Notes under the pieces: model-generated
Databases searched by the model: none
Told to the model about the DNA's origin: nothing
The model's input: the letters and a program-made list of their open reading frames with translations, nothing else
Translations under genes and position numbers: made by a program
Assembly: GCA_029287515.1 (NCBI GenBank)
Contig: JARFQZ010000139.1
Coordinates: forward strand, 1-9,436
DNA: 9,436 nt
DNA from: Lysobacterales bacterium
GTDB taxonomy: Bacteria; Pseudomonadota; Gammaproteobacteria; Xanthomonadales; SZUA-36
Direction of reading: 5' to 3'
Part shown: piece by piece, positions 1-6,697 of the stretch
Numbering within the stretch: the stretch's first letter is position 1
Layout: the number at the start of each line of letters is the position of its first letter

Positions 1-33
1 TCTGAAAAGCCCGGGGACCGCAGCGCGTTTCTT

Positions 34-43
34 GGTAAACTGA
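34..43 (+). promoter_or_regulatory. Candidate extended -10 region upstream of the thiolase gene
   Basis: TGGTAAACT at 33-41 fits an extended -10 (TG, one base, then TAAACT, 4 of 6 matches to TATAAT). No good -35 lies upstream. It sits about 35 nt before the start codon. The ten bases GGTAAACTGA recur at 1274-1283 before the SDR gene, so a shared operator is an alternative reading. Weak evidence. Confidence 0.25.
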
Positions 44-76
44 TGGTGTCTTGTCTGTTAACGCGGAGAACTCATC

Positions 77-1255
77 ATGTCTGACCGGACCGTCGTCATC
101 ACGGGCGCCAAGCGCACCCCTATCGGCTCATTCCAGGGCCAGTTCAACACAGCCAGCGCAGTGGACCTGGGCGCTGTGGCTCTTGCAGGAGCAGTGGAAC
201 AGTGCGGTATCGATGCAGCAGACCTGAGCGAGGTCATCATGGGCTGTGTCTTACCGGCAGGCCTTGGCCAGGCGCCTGCGCGCCAGGCCTCGCTGAAAGC
301 CGGTATCCCGACTGCCGCGGGTTGCACCACGGTCAATAAAGTCTGCGGATCCGGGCTGAAAGCAGTGATGCTCGGGCACGACGCGATCAAGGCCGGATCG
401 TCAGAAATAGTTGCCGCGGGAGGCATGGAGTCCATGACCAATGCGCCCTACCTGCTGCCCAAGGCGCGCGGTGGAATGCGCATGGGCCATGGCGAAGTTC
501 AGGACCACATGTTCCTGGACGGCCTTCAGAGCCCCTACGACAAGCAGATGATGGGCATGTTCGGTGAGATGTGTGCTGAAAAGTACGATTTCTCCCGCAC
601 CGACCAGGACGCTTTTGCCATTACCTCCATTGAACGCGCACAACGGGCGATTCACGAGGGTGATTTCGAGAACGAGATCATACCGGTCACCGTCACAGTT
701 CGGCGCAAGGAACAGGTTTTCAAGGAAGACGAAGAGCCGCATCGCTGCAATATCCCCCGGGTTCCCGAACTGAGACCCGCGTTCAAAAAAGACGGCACCA
801 TCACGGCCGCCAATGCGTCCAAGATATCCGATGGTGCTGCAGCCACCATCCTGATGACCGCGGACGAGGCAGAAAAACGGGGTATCGAGCCACTGGCGAG
901 AATCGTAGCCCATGCAACTTTTGCACATGAACCCGAGTGGTTCACAACGGCCCCCTCCACCGCAGTCGCGATGGTCATCGAGAAAGCCGGCTGGACCACA
1001 GAGGAAGTGGACCTGTTCGAAATAAACGAAGCTTTCGCTTCAGTCACAATGGCCGCCATGGCGGACAACGCGTTGGACCATGCGAAGGTCAACGTCAATG
1101 GCGGCGCCTGTGCGCTGGGTCATCCCATAGGCGCCTCCGGGGCCCGTATCCTGGTCACACTGATCCACGCCCTGCGACGCAGAGGCCTGAAAAAGGGTGT
1201 TGCCTCCCTGTGCCTGGGTGGCGGGGAAGCAGTGGCCGTCGCCATCGAAATTTAG
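77..1255 (+). CDS. Acetyl-CoA C-acetyltransferase (thiolase)
   Basis: This 392-residue protein is a full-length thiolase of the acetyl-CoA acetyltransferase type. It should condense two acetyl-CoA or, more likely here, cleave 3-ketoacyl-CoA (acetoacetyl- or 2-methylacetoacetyl-CoA) in the cytoplasm. The nucleophile Cys90 lies in NKVCGSGLKA, the NEAF motif is at 317-320, the GHP loop GGACALGHPIGASG at 342-355 carries His349, and the second catalytic cysteine is Cys379 in SLCLGGGEA. All expected catalytic residues are present. The ATG at 77 follows GGAGAA at 65-70 with a 6-nt gap, and no other start is needed for the usual thiolase N-terminus. The next gene, an SDR 3-hydroxyacyl-CoA dehydrogenase, catalyses the preceding step of beta-oxidation, so the pair probably serves isoleucine or fatty-acid breakdown. 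The exact substrate cannot be fixed from sequence. Confidence 0.95.
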   Translation: MSDRTVVITGAKRTPIGSFQGQFNTASAVDLGAVALAGAVEQCGIDAADLSEVIMGCVLPAGLGQAPARQASLKAGIPTAAGCTTVNKVCGSGLKAVMLGHDAIKAGSSEIVAAGGMESMTNAPYLLPKARGGMRMGHGEVQDHMFLDGLQSPYDKQMMGMFGEMCAEKYDFSRTDQDAFAITSIERAQRAIHEGDFENEIIPVTVTVRRKEQVFKEDEEPHRCNIPRVPELRPAFKKDGTITAANASKISDGAAATILMTADEAEKRGIEPLARIVAHATFAHEPEWFTTAPSTAVAMVIEKAGWTTEEVDLFEINEAFASVTMAAMADNALDHAKVNVNGGACALGHPIGASGARILVTLIHALRRRGLKKGVASLCLGGGEAVAVAIEI

Positions 1256-1272
1256 CCAAAATCATTTTTGGC
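1255..1272 (+). other. Small hairpin overlapping the thiolase stop codon
   Basis: GCCAAAA (1255-1261) and TTTTGGC (1266-1272) form a perfect 7-bp stem with a 4-base TCAT loop, and the stem begins inside the TAG stop. No U-tract follows beyond the stem, so this is not a classical intrinsic terminator. It could be an mRNA-stability or processing element in the 55-nt gap between the thiolase and SDR genes. The arms are clear; the function is a guess. Confidence 0.4.
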
Positions 1273-1273
1273 A

Positions 1274-1283
1274 GGTAAACTGA
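1274..1283 (+). promoter_or_regulatory. Repeat of GGTAAACTGA upstream of the SDR gene
   Basis: This is an exact copy of the ten bases at 34-43, 37 nt upstream of the SDR start codon (43 nt for the thiolase copy). TAAACT at 1276-1281 could act as a weak -10, but the -35 position is poor. A second promoter or a shared regulator site are both possible; ten matching bases in a 9.4-kb window could also be chance. Confidence 0.2.
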
Positions 1284-1310
1284 AACAATCATTTTGAAGG
1301 AGTAACCCCA

Positions 1311-2072
1311 ATGCAACTTAACCAGGTGAAAGCACTGGTGACGGGCGGTGTATCCGGCCTTGGGCTGGCAGTAACCCGCCACATTCTGGCCAACGGCGGC
1401 AAAGCCGTAATGCTTGACGTAAACGACGAGGCAGGCGCCGCGGCGGAGGCAGAACTGAATACCCGCTACCTCCGCACCGATGTCACGTCTGAAGAGACGG
1501 TCATTGAGTCAGTCGCCAAGGCTGCCGAGATCAACGGCGGACTGAACGTGGCCATGAATTGCGCCGGGGTGATTGGCGCCGCACGTGTCCTTGGCCGCGA
1601 AGCGCCGATGCCGCTCGATTTCTTCGCCAACACCATCAGCATTAACCTGGTTGGCAGTTTCAACGTCGCCAAGGCAGCCGCCGACGTGATGCAACACAAC
1701 GAACCGATGGAGGACGGCGAAAAAGGCGTCATCATCAATACCGCATCGGTTGCCGCATACGAGGGCCAGATCGGTCAGGCCGCCTACTCCGCCTCCAAGG
1801 GCGGTATTGTTGGCATGACGCTGCCAATGGCCCGCGAACTGGCACGGTTCGGCATCCGCGTGATGACGATTGCACCGGGTATTTTCTGGACACCTATGGT
1901 CGATGGTATGCCGGACCACATCCAGGAATCACTTGCTGCCTCAATTCCTTTCCCCTCGCGCCTGGGCCAGGCGGATGAATTCGCGGTGCTGGCGGGCAAC
2001 ATCATCGAAAGCCCATACCTCAACGGCACGACCATCCGGCTGGATGGTGCGGCCAGGCTGGCGGCCAAGTAA
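1311..2072 (+). CDS. SDR-family 3-hydroxyacyl-CoA dehydrogenase (HSD17B10-like)
   Basis: This 253-residue classical short-chain dehydrogenase/reductase most likely oxidises 3-hydroxyacyl-CoA (for example 2-methyl-3-hydroxybutyryl-CoA) to the 3-ketoacyl-CoA used by the thiolase upstream. The Rossmann glycine motif TGGVSGLG is at 11-18. Asp36 at the end of strand 2 indicates NAD rather than NADP. NCAG is at 83-86, and the catalytic residues are Ser146, Tyr159 and Lys163 (YSASK). The C-terminus IRLDGAARLAAK resembles the type II 3-hydroxyacyl-CoA dehydrogenase branch. The ATG at 1311 has a strong AAGGAG at 1297-1302 with 8-nt spacing. The gene follows the thiolase after 55 nt, giving a likely co-transcribed pair. 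Family assignment is firm; substrate choice is inference from the neighbour. Confidence 0.9.
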   Translation: MQLNQVKALVTGGVSGLGLAVTRHILANGGKAVMLDVNDEAGAAAEAELNTRYLRTDVTSEETVIESVAKAAEINGGLNVAMNCAGVIGAARVLGREAPMPLDFFANTISINLVGSFNVAKAAADVMQHNEPMEDGEKGVIINTASVAAYEGQIGQAAYSASKGGIVGMTLPMARELARFGIRVMTIAPGIFWTPMVDGMPDHIQESLAASIPFPSRLGQADEFAVLAGNIIESPYLNGTTIRLDGAARLAAK

Positions 2073-2096
2073 GCCCCGGCAATACTGGAGACATCC

Positions 2097-2510
2097 ATGG
2101 AGACATTTTCCGAAGTCCGGCAACACATGATGGACCTTTATGAACTGAGAATCGACGAACCGTTCATCATCAGCTTCGAATACGCCATCGACAGCCCGAG
2201 TGGCCCTCGTCGACAAAGCATTTTCCTGGCCGAACTGGAAACCAGTGGCGGGCGCCGCGTGTTGCGCGTGGAGACCCCGGTCGCTCCGCTGGATGACCTG
2301 GATGCAGAAAAATGTCTGCGCATCAACCTGACCCAGCGTGTGGGTTACTTCGCGGTCGGGGACCTGGACGGCGTTCCGTATATCAAGATGTGCGAGAACC
2401 TGCCCTATGCTTTCGTAGGCGAGGAAGAGCTTGACTACACTATTAGAAATGTCGCTCAAACCGCTGATAAAATGGAACAATTTTTAGAGCCAGGCGAAGA
2501 TATAGCCTGA
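2097..2510 (+). CDS. YbjN / type III secretion chaperone-like protein, unknown role
   Basis: I do not recognise this 137-residue acidic protein as a named family member. It has an N-terminal helix (about 2-13), beta strands (about 22-29, 40-48, 53-60, then 82-106 with YFAVGDLDGVPYIKM) and a C-terminal helix (about 110-130). That alternation resembles the YbjN/CesT-like fold, whose members bind partner proteins and have no active site. There is no signal peptide or membrane segment, so it is probably cytoplasmic. The ATG at 2097 has GGAG at 2087-2090, 24 nt after the SDR stop, so it probably belongs to the same transcript. An alternative start at Met11 or Met12 lacks a comparable ribosome site. 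From codon 114 the sequence becomes markedly AT-rich (AGA, TTA and ATA codons), overlapping a candidate promoter for mscS. That it is a gene is fairly sure; the fold is tentative. Confidence 0.8.
   Translation: METFSEVRQHMMDLYELRIDEPFIISFEYAIDSPSGPRRQSIFLAELETSGGRRVLRVETPVAPLDDLDAEKCLRINLTQRVGYFAVGDLDGVPYIKMCENLPYAFVGEEELDYTIRNVAQTADKMEQFLEPGEDIA
2465..2473 (+). promoter_or_regulatory. Candidate extended -10 promoter for mscS
   Basis: TGATAAAAT matches an extended -10 (TG, one base, TAAAAT, 5 of 6 matches to TATAAT). It lies in the AT-rich 3' end of the YbjN-like gene, about 70 nt before the mscS start. The -35 region is poor, which extended -10 promoters tolerate. It would let the channel be expressed independently of the upstream beta-oxidation genes. 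Confidence 0.35.
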
Positions 2511-2544
2511 ACTGATTGATTGGGAGAGAACTTTGGAAGGTATC

Positions 2545-3372
2545 ATGGAATTCCTTAATCGCGCAGACCTGATTCCCCTGTTGACTGACTGGGCAATCAA
2601 GATCGTCCTGGCGCTGGTCATCTACGTTGTCGGTAAGTGGATCGCAAAACGCCTGACCAAGCTGTTGACCCGCTTGCTGGAAGCACAGGATTTCGACCCC
2701 ACGCTGGTCAATTTCCTCGGCAACCTGGTATACGCCATCCTGCTGGTTGCAGTGATCCTGGCTGCACTGGATACGCTCGGACTGCCGGTAACCTCGCTGA
2801 TCGCTGTCGTCGGTGCCGCAGGCCTGGCCATCGGCCTGGCGATGAAAGATTCACTAGGCAATTTCGCGGCCGGCGTCATGCTGGTCATGTTCAGGCCTTT
2901 CAAACAAGGCGATTATGTCGAAGTGGCTGGCGTTGGGGGTTCAGTGGGTGAAATACGGATTTTCAGCACCACGCTGACGACGCCGGACAACAAGGTAGTC
3001 ATCATCCCGAACGGACAGGTCGCGGCGGGCACCATCACCAATTACTCCGCGAAGGATCAGCGCCGGGTCGACATGGTTTTCGGAGTGGGTTACGACGATG
3101 ACCTGAAGGTGGTGCGTGAAGTGCTGACCCGAATCTGTGCGGATCACCCCCTGGTGCTGGAAGACCCTGCCACCAATATCTTCGTCAAGAACCTGGGGGA
3201 CAGTTGCGTGGAATTCGCCGTGCGGCCCTGGGTCAGCACCTCTGATTACTGGACCGTTTGGGGAGACCTTCTTGAACAGGGCAAAGCCGAACTCGAGGCA
3301 GCAGGATGTAACATCCCCTATCCACAAACGGACGTGCACCTGTACCAGGCGAACCCGGGCGAGACGCCTTAG
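2545..3372 (+). CDS. mscS: Small-conductance mechanosensitive channel MscS
   Basis: This 275-residue inner-membrane channel should open under membrane tension to release osmolytes on hypo-osmotic shock. TM1 is at about 16-34 and TM2 at about 58-80. The pore-lining TM3 begins near 84 with the Ala/Gly-rich VGAAGLAIGLAMKDSLGNFA, followed by VMLVMFRPFKQGDYVEV, which opens the cytoplasmic beta domain. The C-terminal NIPYPQTDVHLY matches the end of the vestibule in E. coli MscS. Length and order match that short form, with no extra domains. I chose the ATG at 2545 because MEFLNRADLI aligns with the E. coli N-terminus and GGAAGG is at 2535-2540; a TTG at 2533 preceded by GGGAGAG would add only four residues. 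Its stop overlaps by 4 bp with the stop of the convergent ATP-grasp gene. Confidence 0.95.
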   Translation: MEFLNRADLIPLLTDWAIKIVLALVIYVVGKWIAKRLTKLLTRLLEAQDFDPTLVNFLGNLVYAILLVAVILAALDTLGLPVTSLIAVVGAAGLAIGLAMKDSLGNFAAGVMLVMFRPFKQGDYVEVAGVGGSVGEIRIFSTTLTTPDNKVVIIPNGQVAAGTITNYSAKDQRRVDMVFGVGYDDDLKVVREVLTRICADHPLVLEDPATNIFVKNLGDSCVEFAVRPWVSTSDYWTVWGDLLEQGKAELEAAGCNIPYPQTDVHLYQANPGETP

Positions 3373-4361
3373 ATCACTTTTTCGCCAGAGTAGCGGGTCA
3401 GCAAAGCATAAAGCTTCTGCTCAATGGCCTCTACCCGGTACCTTATTTCCGGGTTGGGGCCATGCAGCACGTTCATATTGGCGTTGGCTTCGAACACCAG
3501 CATTTCACCGCCCGGAAGCAGGCTGCAGTCAATACCGAAATATTCCAGTTGCAGCCGGTCGGAAATTTCACTGATGGCCGGCTGTAGCGGGGGAATGACT
3601 TCCCGGCTCAATCGGTCGAAGCGCGCAATGTCATCATCCCAGCTTTCCCGTTGCATCATGAATTGTCTTGCGTTGGCATGGACCATCCAGTTGTCCGCGT
3701 ACAGCGAGTGACGCAAGACCGGCTCCCCGTCAATGACAACAATTCTTTGCTTGTGATACATGCCGTCCTCGCCGCGGTAATCGACATACTCGGTCAGGTA
3801 AAAGTCCCTGCCGTCGAAAGGCAGGGCATGCAGCAATGGAAGGTCATCTTCAGAGTCCAGCCTGACCATGCTTTTGCCGTGGTGTTCCCCCGCCACCCGG
3901 ATGATGTAAGGAAATGAAAACCCCTCGGCTGCCGCATGGGAAATGGCCTCCTGCGGTGAGACGGGCCGGAACCGCAGGGTGCGGGGAGCAATCACGCCGG
4001 GAATGTTCTGCAACAGCCCGGAAACGCGGTCCCTGCCGGTCTGTAAAACATGCCGGGGATGGTTGATGACCGTGGTATTCACCTGGTCACACAGGCTGAC
4101 ACAGCGTTCGAGGGCCCCCTGGTGAGTATCCGCGTCGGCAATCTGGTTGAAAATCAGCGACGGGGTCTGCTGAAAATCGGCGACAGGCTGCCTGATGCCC
4201 TTGCCGAAAATCATGTAGGAGGAAGCAATCCCTTCTTCCAGTTTAAGGCGGTAATGGATGGAACAGTTGCCGTCTACCAGGTAGCCCAGGCGGCCCTGTT
4301 TATCCAGGGTTACACCGATGGTGGAACGGTCGTTCACTCCGCTAACAAACAATATGGCCAT
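3369..4361 (-). CDS. ATP-grasp carboxylate-amine ligase (RimK/GshB-like)
   Basis: This 330-residue protein is an ATP-grasp ligase that should activate a carboxylate as acyl phosphate and join it to an amine; the substrates are unknown. An N-terminal pre-ATP-grasp region (1-130) contains INHPRHVLQTGRDR at 99-112. The nucleotide-binding strand and loop FPYIIRVAGEHHGKSMVRL spans 150-168, TEYVDY is at 190-195, and KQRIVVIDGEPVLRHSLY at 204-221 is the substrate-facing segment. Metal ligands appear as Asp278 (FGID) plus Glu291, Asn293 and Asn295 in VFEANANMN, so it looks catalytically intact. It is neither a standard GshB nor RimK in its N-terminus. The start has GAGGAA (4374-4369), which overlaps the stop codon of the GCS2 gene 11 nt upstream, indicating translational coupling. 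The two probably act in sequence, like GshA and GshB. Confidence 0.8.
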   Translation of the reverse strand: MAILFVSGVNDRSTIGVTLDKQGRLGYLVDGNCSIHYRLKLEEGIASSYMIFGKGIRQPVADFQQTPSLIFNQIADADTHQGALERCVSLCDQVNTTVINHPRHVLQTGRDRVSGLLQNIPGVIAPRTLRFRPVSPQEAISHAAAEGFSFPYIIRVAGEHHGKSMVRLDSEDDLPLLHALPFDGRDFYLTEYVDYRGEDGMYHKQRIVVIDGEPVLRHSLYADNWMVHANARQFMMQRESWDDDIARFDRLSREVIPPLQPAISEISDRLQLEYFGIDCSLLPGGEMLVFEANANMNVLHGPNPEIRYRVEAIEQKLYALLTRYSGEKVI

Positions 4362-4372
4362 TGAGTTTTTCC

Positions 4373-5407
4373 TCAGAAATCATAACGCCCTGAAATACAA
4401 TCCATGATATTGCCGGAATCCGCGTAACATTGCTTCATCCGTGCGGAACTGGAGTCATTATGCTCCAACATTCCCTCGAGAAGTTCGAGCGAATCGGGGT
4501 CTTCAGCCAGTGCCGGCTTCGCCCCTTTGAGTATGGCCAGGCCCTCGGCCCTGAATTCGGGATCGGAAAAGCCGTAAAGTGACGACCGGATCAGCCTGCC
4601 CGGGTCCTGGGCCGAAGCCCTTCCCTGAAGGCTTTTGTCCATCAAAAACCCAAAGAACAATTTGAGCAGGGCAGTAAGCAGCCTTGTATCGCTGAGTGCA
4701 TCGAAGCCCCTGAACTCCAGCACCTGGATTCCGTGGCGATTATCCAGGCCCGCCATGCTCCGGGTTCCGGCCCGCGAATGGTTGCGCGCACACAGGCCAT
4801 CGAACACCACGCCGTTGCAGAATGGCGATGAGAAACTCCATGGCACCAGTGAGGGTGTGTAGTAATTGATCTTTTCGACCAGGCCCTGCATTTTTTCCGC
4901 CGAATAACCGGCCACCGACACATTGACATGCAGACCGTGCGTCAGCATGGATCGCTTGGCCACTGCCAGCCTGGACTCAGTTCTCACACGCTGTTCCGTC
5001 GCATCCAGCCTGCCATTGAGTTCCAGCGAACTCTTGAACGGATGCATACTTGTGAGGACGGGCGAGAGGCCCGCCTGCCGCGCCTGCCGCATCACATCGG
5101 CGTAAGTGCTTCTGAATTCAACCACGAGACTGTCGACGCTTTCGTGCGGCAGCGTTCGGATTTCAAGCCCTTTCGGTATGGTTTCGATCACATTCCCTTC
5201 AGGGTCGTGGCGCTCGAAGCCTTCTACGTAGCAACGCTTGGGGTACTGTTCCAATGATTTGCATTCAAGGACTGAGTCATCCCCTTCATGCGCCGAAAGC
5301 TGGTCGACAATGTTGCTGAAAACAGAGTAAGAGGTGTTATCGGCATCAAGGTACTGCCTGGATTCGTCCGCGAAGACAAATTCCTGTTCGATTCCGATAT
5401 TAAGCAT
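4373..5407 (-). CDS. GCS2-type glutamate-cysteine ligase-like carboxylate-amine ligase
   Basis: This 344-residue protein belongs to the GCS2/YbdK group of glutamate-cysteine-ligase-like enzymes, which form an ATP-dependent amide bond, classically gamma-glutamyl. Family signatures run in order: GIEQEF at 5-10 (metal/ATP acidic residues), KGLEIRT at 79-85, HGLHVNV at 158-164, PWSFSSPFCNG at 189-199 and LEFRGFD at 230-236. All core acidic and histidine positions I would expect are present. GIEQEF so near residue 1 supports the ATG at 5407; an in-frame TGA lies 18 nt upstream. There is no Shine-Dalgarno sequence, and the predicted leader is only about 19 nt. The gene is first in a two-gene unit with the ATP-grasp ligase and is divergent from the glutathione-dependent formaldehyde genes. 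It could make gamma-glutamylcysteine, but another amino-acid pair is equally possible. Confidence 0.8.
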   Translation of the reverse strand: MLNIGIEQEFVFADESRQYLDADNTSYSVFSNIVDQLSAHEGDDSVLECKSLEQYPKRCYVEGFERHDPEGNVIETIPKGLEIRTLPHESVDSLVVEFRSTYADVMRQARQAGLSPVLTSMHPFKSSLELNGRLDATEQRVRTESRLAVAKRSMLTHGLHVNVSVAGYSAEKMQGLVEKINYYTPSLVPWSFSSPFCNGVVFDGLCARNHSRAGTRSMAGLDNRHGIQVLEFRGFDALSDTRLLTALLKLFFGFLMDKSLQGRASAQDPGRLIRSSLYGFSDPEFRAEGLAILKGAKPALAEDPDSLELLEGMLEHNDSSSARMKQCYADSGNIMDCISGRYDF

Positions 5408-5432
5408 GGGATAGTGGAACGCTCATGGGGCT

Positions 5433-5461
5433 ATTTCAAAGGACAGTGCACTGGCTGTCAA
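5433..5461 (-). promoter_or_regulatory. Sigma70-type promoter for the GCS2/ATP-grasp unit
   Basis: On the minus strand a perfect -35 TTGACA (5461-5456) is followed after 17 nt by TGAAAT (5438-5433), 4 of 6 matches to the -10. Transcription would begin near 5426, about 19 nt before the ATG at 5407. That agrees with the gene lacking a ribosome-binding site. A 10-bp palindrome fills most of the spacer, a classic place for a repressor or MerR-type activator. Confidence 0.55.
5444..5453. promoter_or_regulatory. Palindrome CAGTGCACTG in the GCS2 promoter spacer
   Basis: CAGTGCACTG is a perfect 10-bp palindrome lying between the -35 and -10 of the minus-strand promoter. A looser flanking pair, GACAG (5442-5446) and CTGTC (5455-5459), extends the symmetry. 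A near copy, CAGTGCACACTG, occurs at 8434-8445 beside the ATL start. It is a plausible operator; the protein that would bind it is not identifiable here. Confidence 0.4.
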
Positions 5462-5497
5462 TCATGGCAATGGATGACGCTGGGCGACTTCATGATT
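5460..5497. promoter_or_regulatory. Inverted repeat AATCATG / CATGATT in the divergent control region
   Basis: AATCATG (5460-5466) and CATGATT (5491-5497) are perfect 7-bp inverted arms 24 bp apart. One arm abuts the -35 of the ligase promoter and the other abuts the candidate -10 of the formaldehyde promoter. A regulator bound here could control both transcripts. The arms are seen directly; the regulatory role is inference. Confidence 0.4.
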
Positions 5498-5503
5498 TAT
5501 GAT
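5474..5503 (+). promoter_or_regulatory. Candidate promoter for the formaldehyde-detoxification pair
   Basis: ATGACG (5474-5479, 4 of 6 to TTGACA) and TATGAT (5498-5503, 5 of 6 to TATAAT) are separated by 18 bp. Transcription would start near 5510, about 65 nt before the dehydrogenase ATG. The -10 is good and the -35 moderate, which suits an activated or derepressed promoter. Confidence 0.4.
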
Positions 5504-5574
5504 GCAGGACTACCGCCGTCGCTTGGCGCGCGGACCGTTCATCAACCCGAATCCGACAATCAACAGGGAGCACC

Positions 5575-6684
5575 ATGAAATCTAGAGCCGCCGTCGCCTG
5601 GGAAGCAGGCAAGCCACTGGTTATCGAAGAAATTGACGTGGAAGGTCCACGAGAAGGCGAGGTACTTGTCCGGAACGTCGCCACGGGCGTGTGTCATACG
5701 GACGCATTCACGCTGTCCGGCGAAGACCCGGAAGGCATTTTCCCGGCAGTCCTGGGCCACGAGGGCGGAGCGGTCGTCGAAGAGGTCGGGGCCGGCGTGA
5801 CCAGCGTGCAGCCCGGAGACCACGTCATTCCCCTGTACACCCCGGAGTGCGGTAAGTGCAGCTTCTGCACGTCAGGCAAAACCAACCTGTGCCAGGCCAT
5901 TCGCTCGACCCAGGGACAGGGCCTGATGCCGGACGGCACCAGCCGTTTTTCCATGAACGGCCAGACCATTTTCCACTACATGGGTACGTCGACGTTTTCC
6001 GAGTACAGCGTGCTTCCGGAAATCGCCATCGCCAGGATCAACAAAGCCGCACCGCTGGACAAGGTTTGCCTGCTGGGTTGCGGCATCACGACCGGAATCG
6101 GGGCCGTGCTGAATACCGCGAAAGCCGAACCCGGCTCGACCATCGTTGTCTTCGGGCTGGGCGGTATCGGCCTCAGCGTTATCCAGGGCGCCGTCATGTC
6201 AAAAGCCAGCCGGATCGTCTGCGTGGACATCAATGAAGACAAGTTCGAAATGGCGAAAATGCTGGGCGCCACCGACTTCATCAATCCAAACGATTACGAC
6301 CAGCCCATCCAGGATGTCATTGTCGACCTCACCGATGGCGGAGCGGACTATTCATTTGAATGCGTCGGCAATGTGAACCTGATGCGTTCTGCACTGGAAT
6401 GCTGCCACAAAGGCTGGGGTGAATCCGTGATCATCGGTGTTGCGGGTGCAGGCCAGGAAATCAGCACCCGGCCTTTCCAGTTGGTGACGGGCCGTGTCTG
6501 GCGCGGAACCGCTTTCGGCGGGGTCAAGGGCCGCAGCGAACTGCCCGGCTACGTGGACAACTACATGGCTGGAAAAATCAACATTGACGACATGGTGACC
6601 CACACCATGGGGCTGGACGAGATCAACACGGCATTCGACCTGATGCATGAAGGCAAAAGCATCCGGTCAGTCGTGATTTACTGA
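5575..6684 (+). CDS. frmA: S-(hydroxymethyl)glutathione dehydrogenase / class III alcohol dehydrogenase
   Basis: This 369-residue zinc-dependent dehydrogenase oxidises S-(hydroxymethyl)glutathione, the spontaneous adduct of formaldehyde and glutathione, to S-formylglutathione with NAD+; the class also reduces S-nitrosoglutathione. Catalytic zinc ligands are Cys40, His62 (GHEGGAVVEEVG) and Cys169 (LLGCGITTG). The structural zinc site is Cys92, Cys95, Cys98 and Cys106. The NAD site is GLGGIGL at 194-200 with Asp218 at the end of the next strand. Arg110 in IRSTQGQG corresponds to the class III arginine associated with glutathione-adduct specificity, which separates it from ordinary alcohol dehydrogenases. 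AGGGAG (5565-5570) precedes the ATG by 4 nt. The hydrolase for the next step follows after 13 nt. It is also named adhC. Divergent from the GCS2/ATP-grasp unit. Confidence 0.97.
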   Translation: MKSRAAVAWEAGKPLVIEEIDVEGPREGEVLVRNVATGVCHTDAFTLSGEDPEGIFPAVLGHEGGAVVEEVGAGVTSVQPGDHVIPLYTPECGKCSFCTSGKTNLCQAIRSTQGQGLMPDGTSRFSMNGQTIFHYMGTSTFSEYSVLPEIAIARINKAAPLDKVCLLGCGITTGIGAVLNTAKAEPGSTIVVFGLGGIGLSVIQGAVMSKASRIVCVDINEDKFEMAKMLGATDFINPNDYDQPIQDVIVDLTDGGADYSFECVGNVNLMRSALECCHKGWGESVIIGVAGAGQEISTRPFQLVTGRVWRGTAFGGVKGRSELPGYVDNYMAGKINIDDMVTHTMGLDEINTAFDLMHEGKSIRSVVIY

Positions 6685-6697
6685 CGGAGGGGGAGCT

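Noticed and set aside
401..928. Minus-strand open frame of 175 codons inside the thiolase gene
   Set aside because: It lies opposite a thiolase with all catalytic motifs intact, has no recognisable domain or ribosome site, and is explained by GC-rich codon structure.
1255..1272. Intrinsic terminator after the thiolase gene
   Set aside because: The stem is AU-rich and no separate U-run follows; the downstream SDR gene is functionally linked, so full termination is unlikely.
4373..5407. Glutamine synthetase or a standard proteobacterial GshA
   Set aside because: Motifs GIEQEF, LEIRT and HGLHVNV are those of the GCS2/YbdK group, and the protein is much shorter than E. coli-type GshA.
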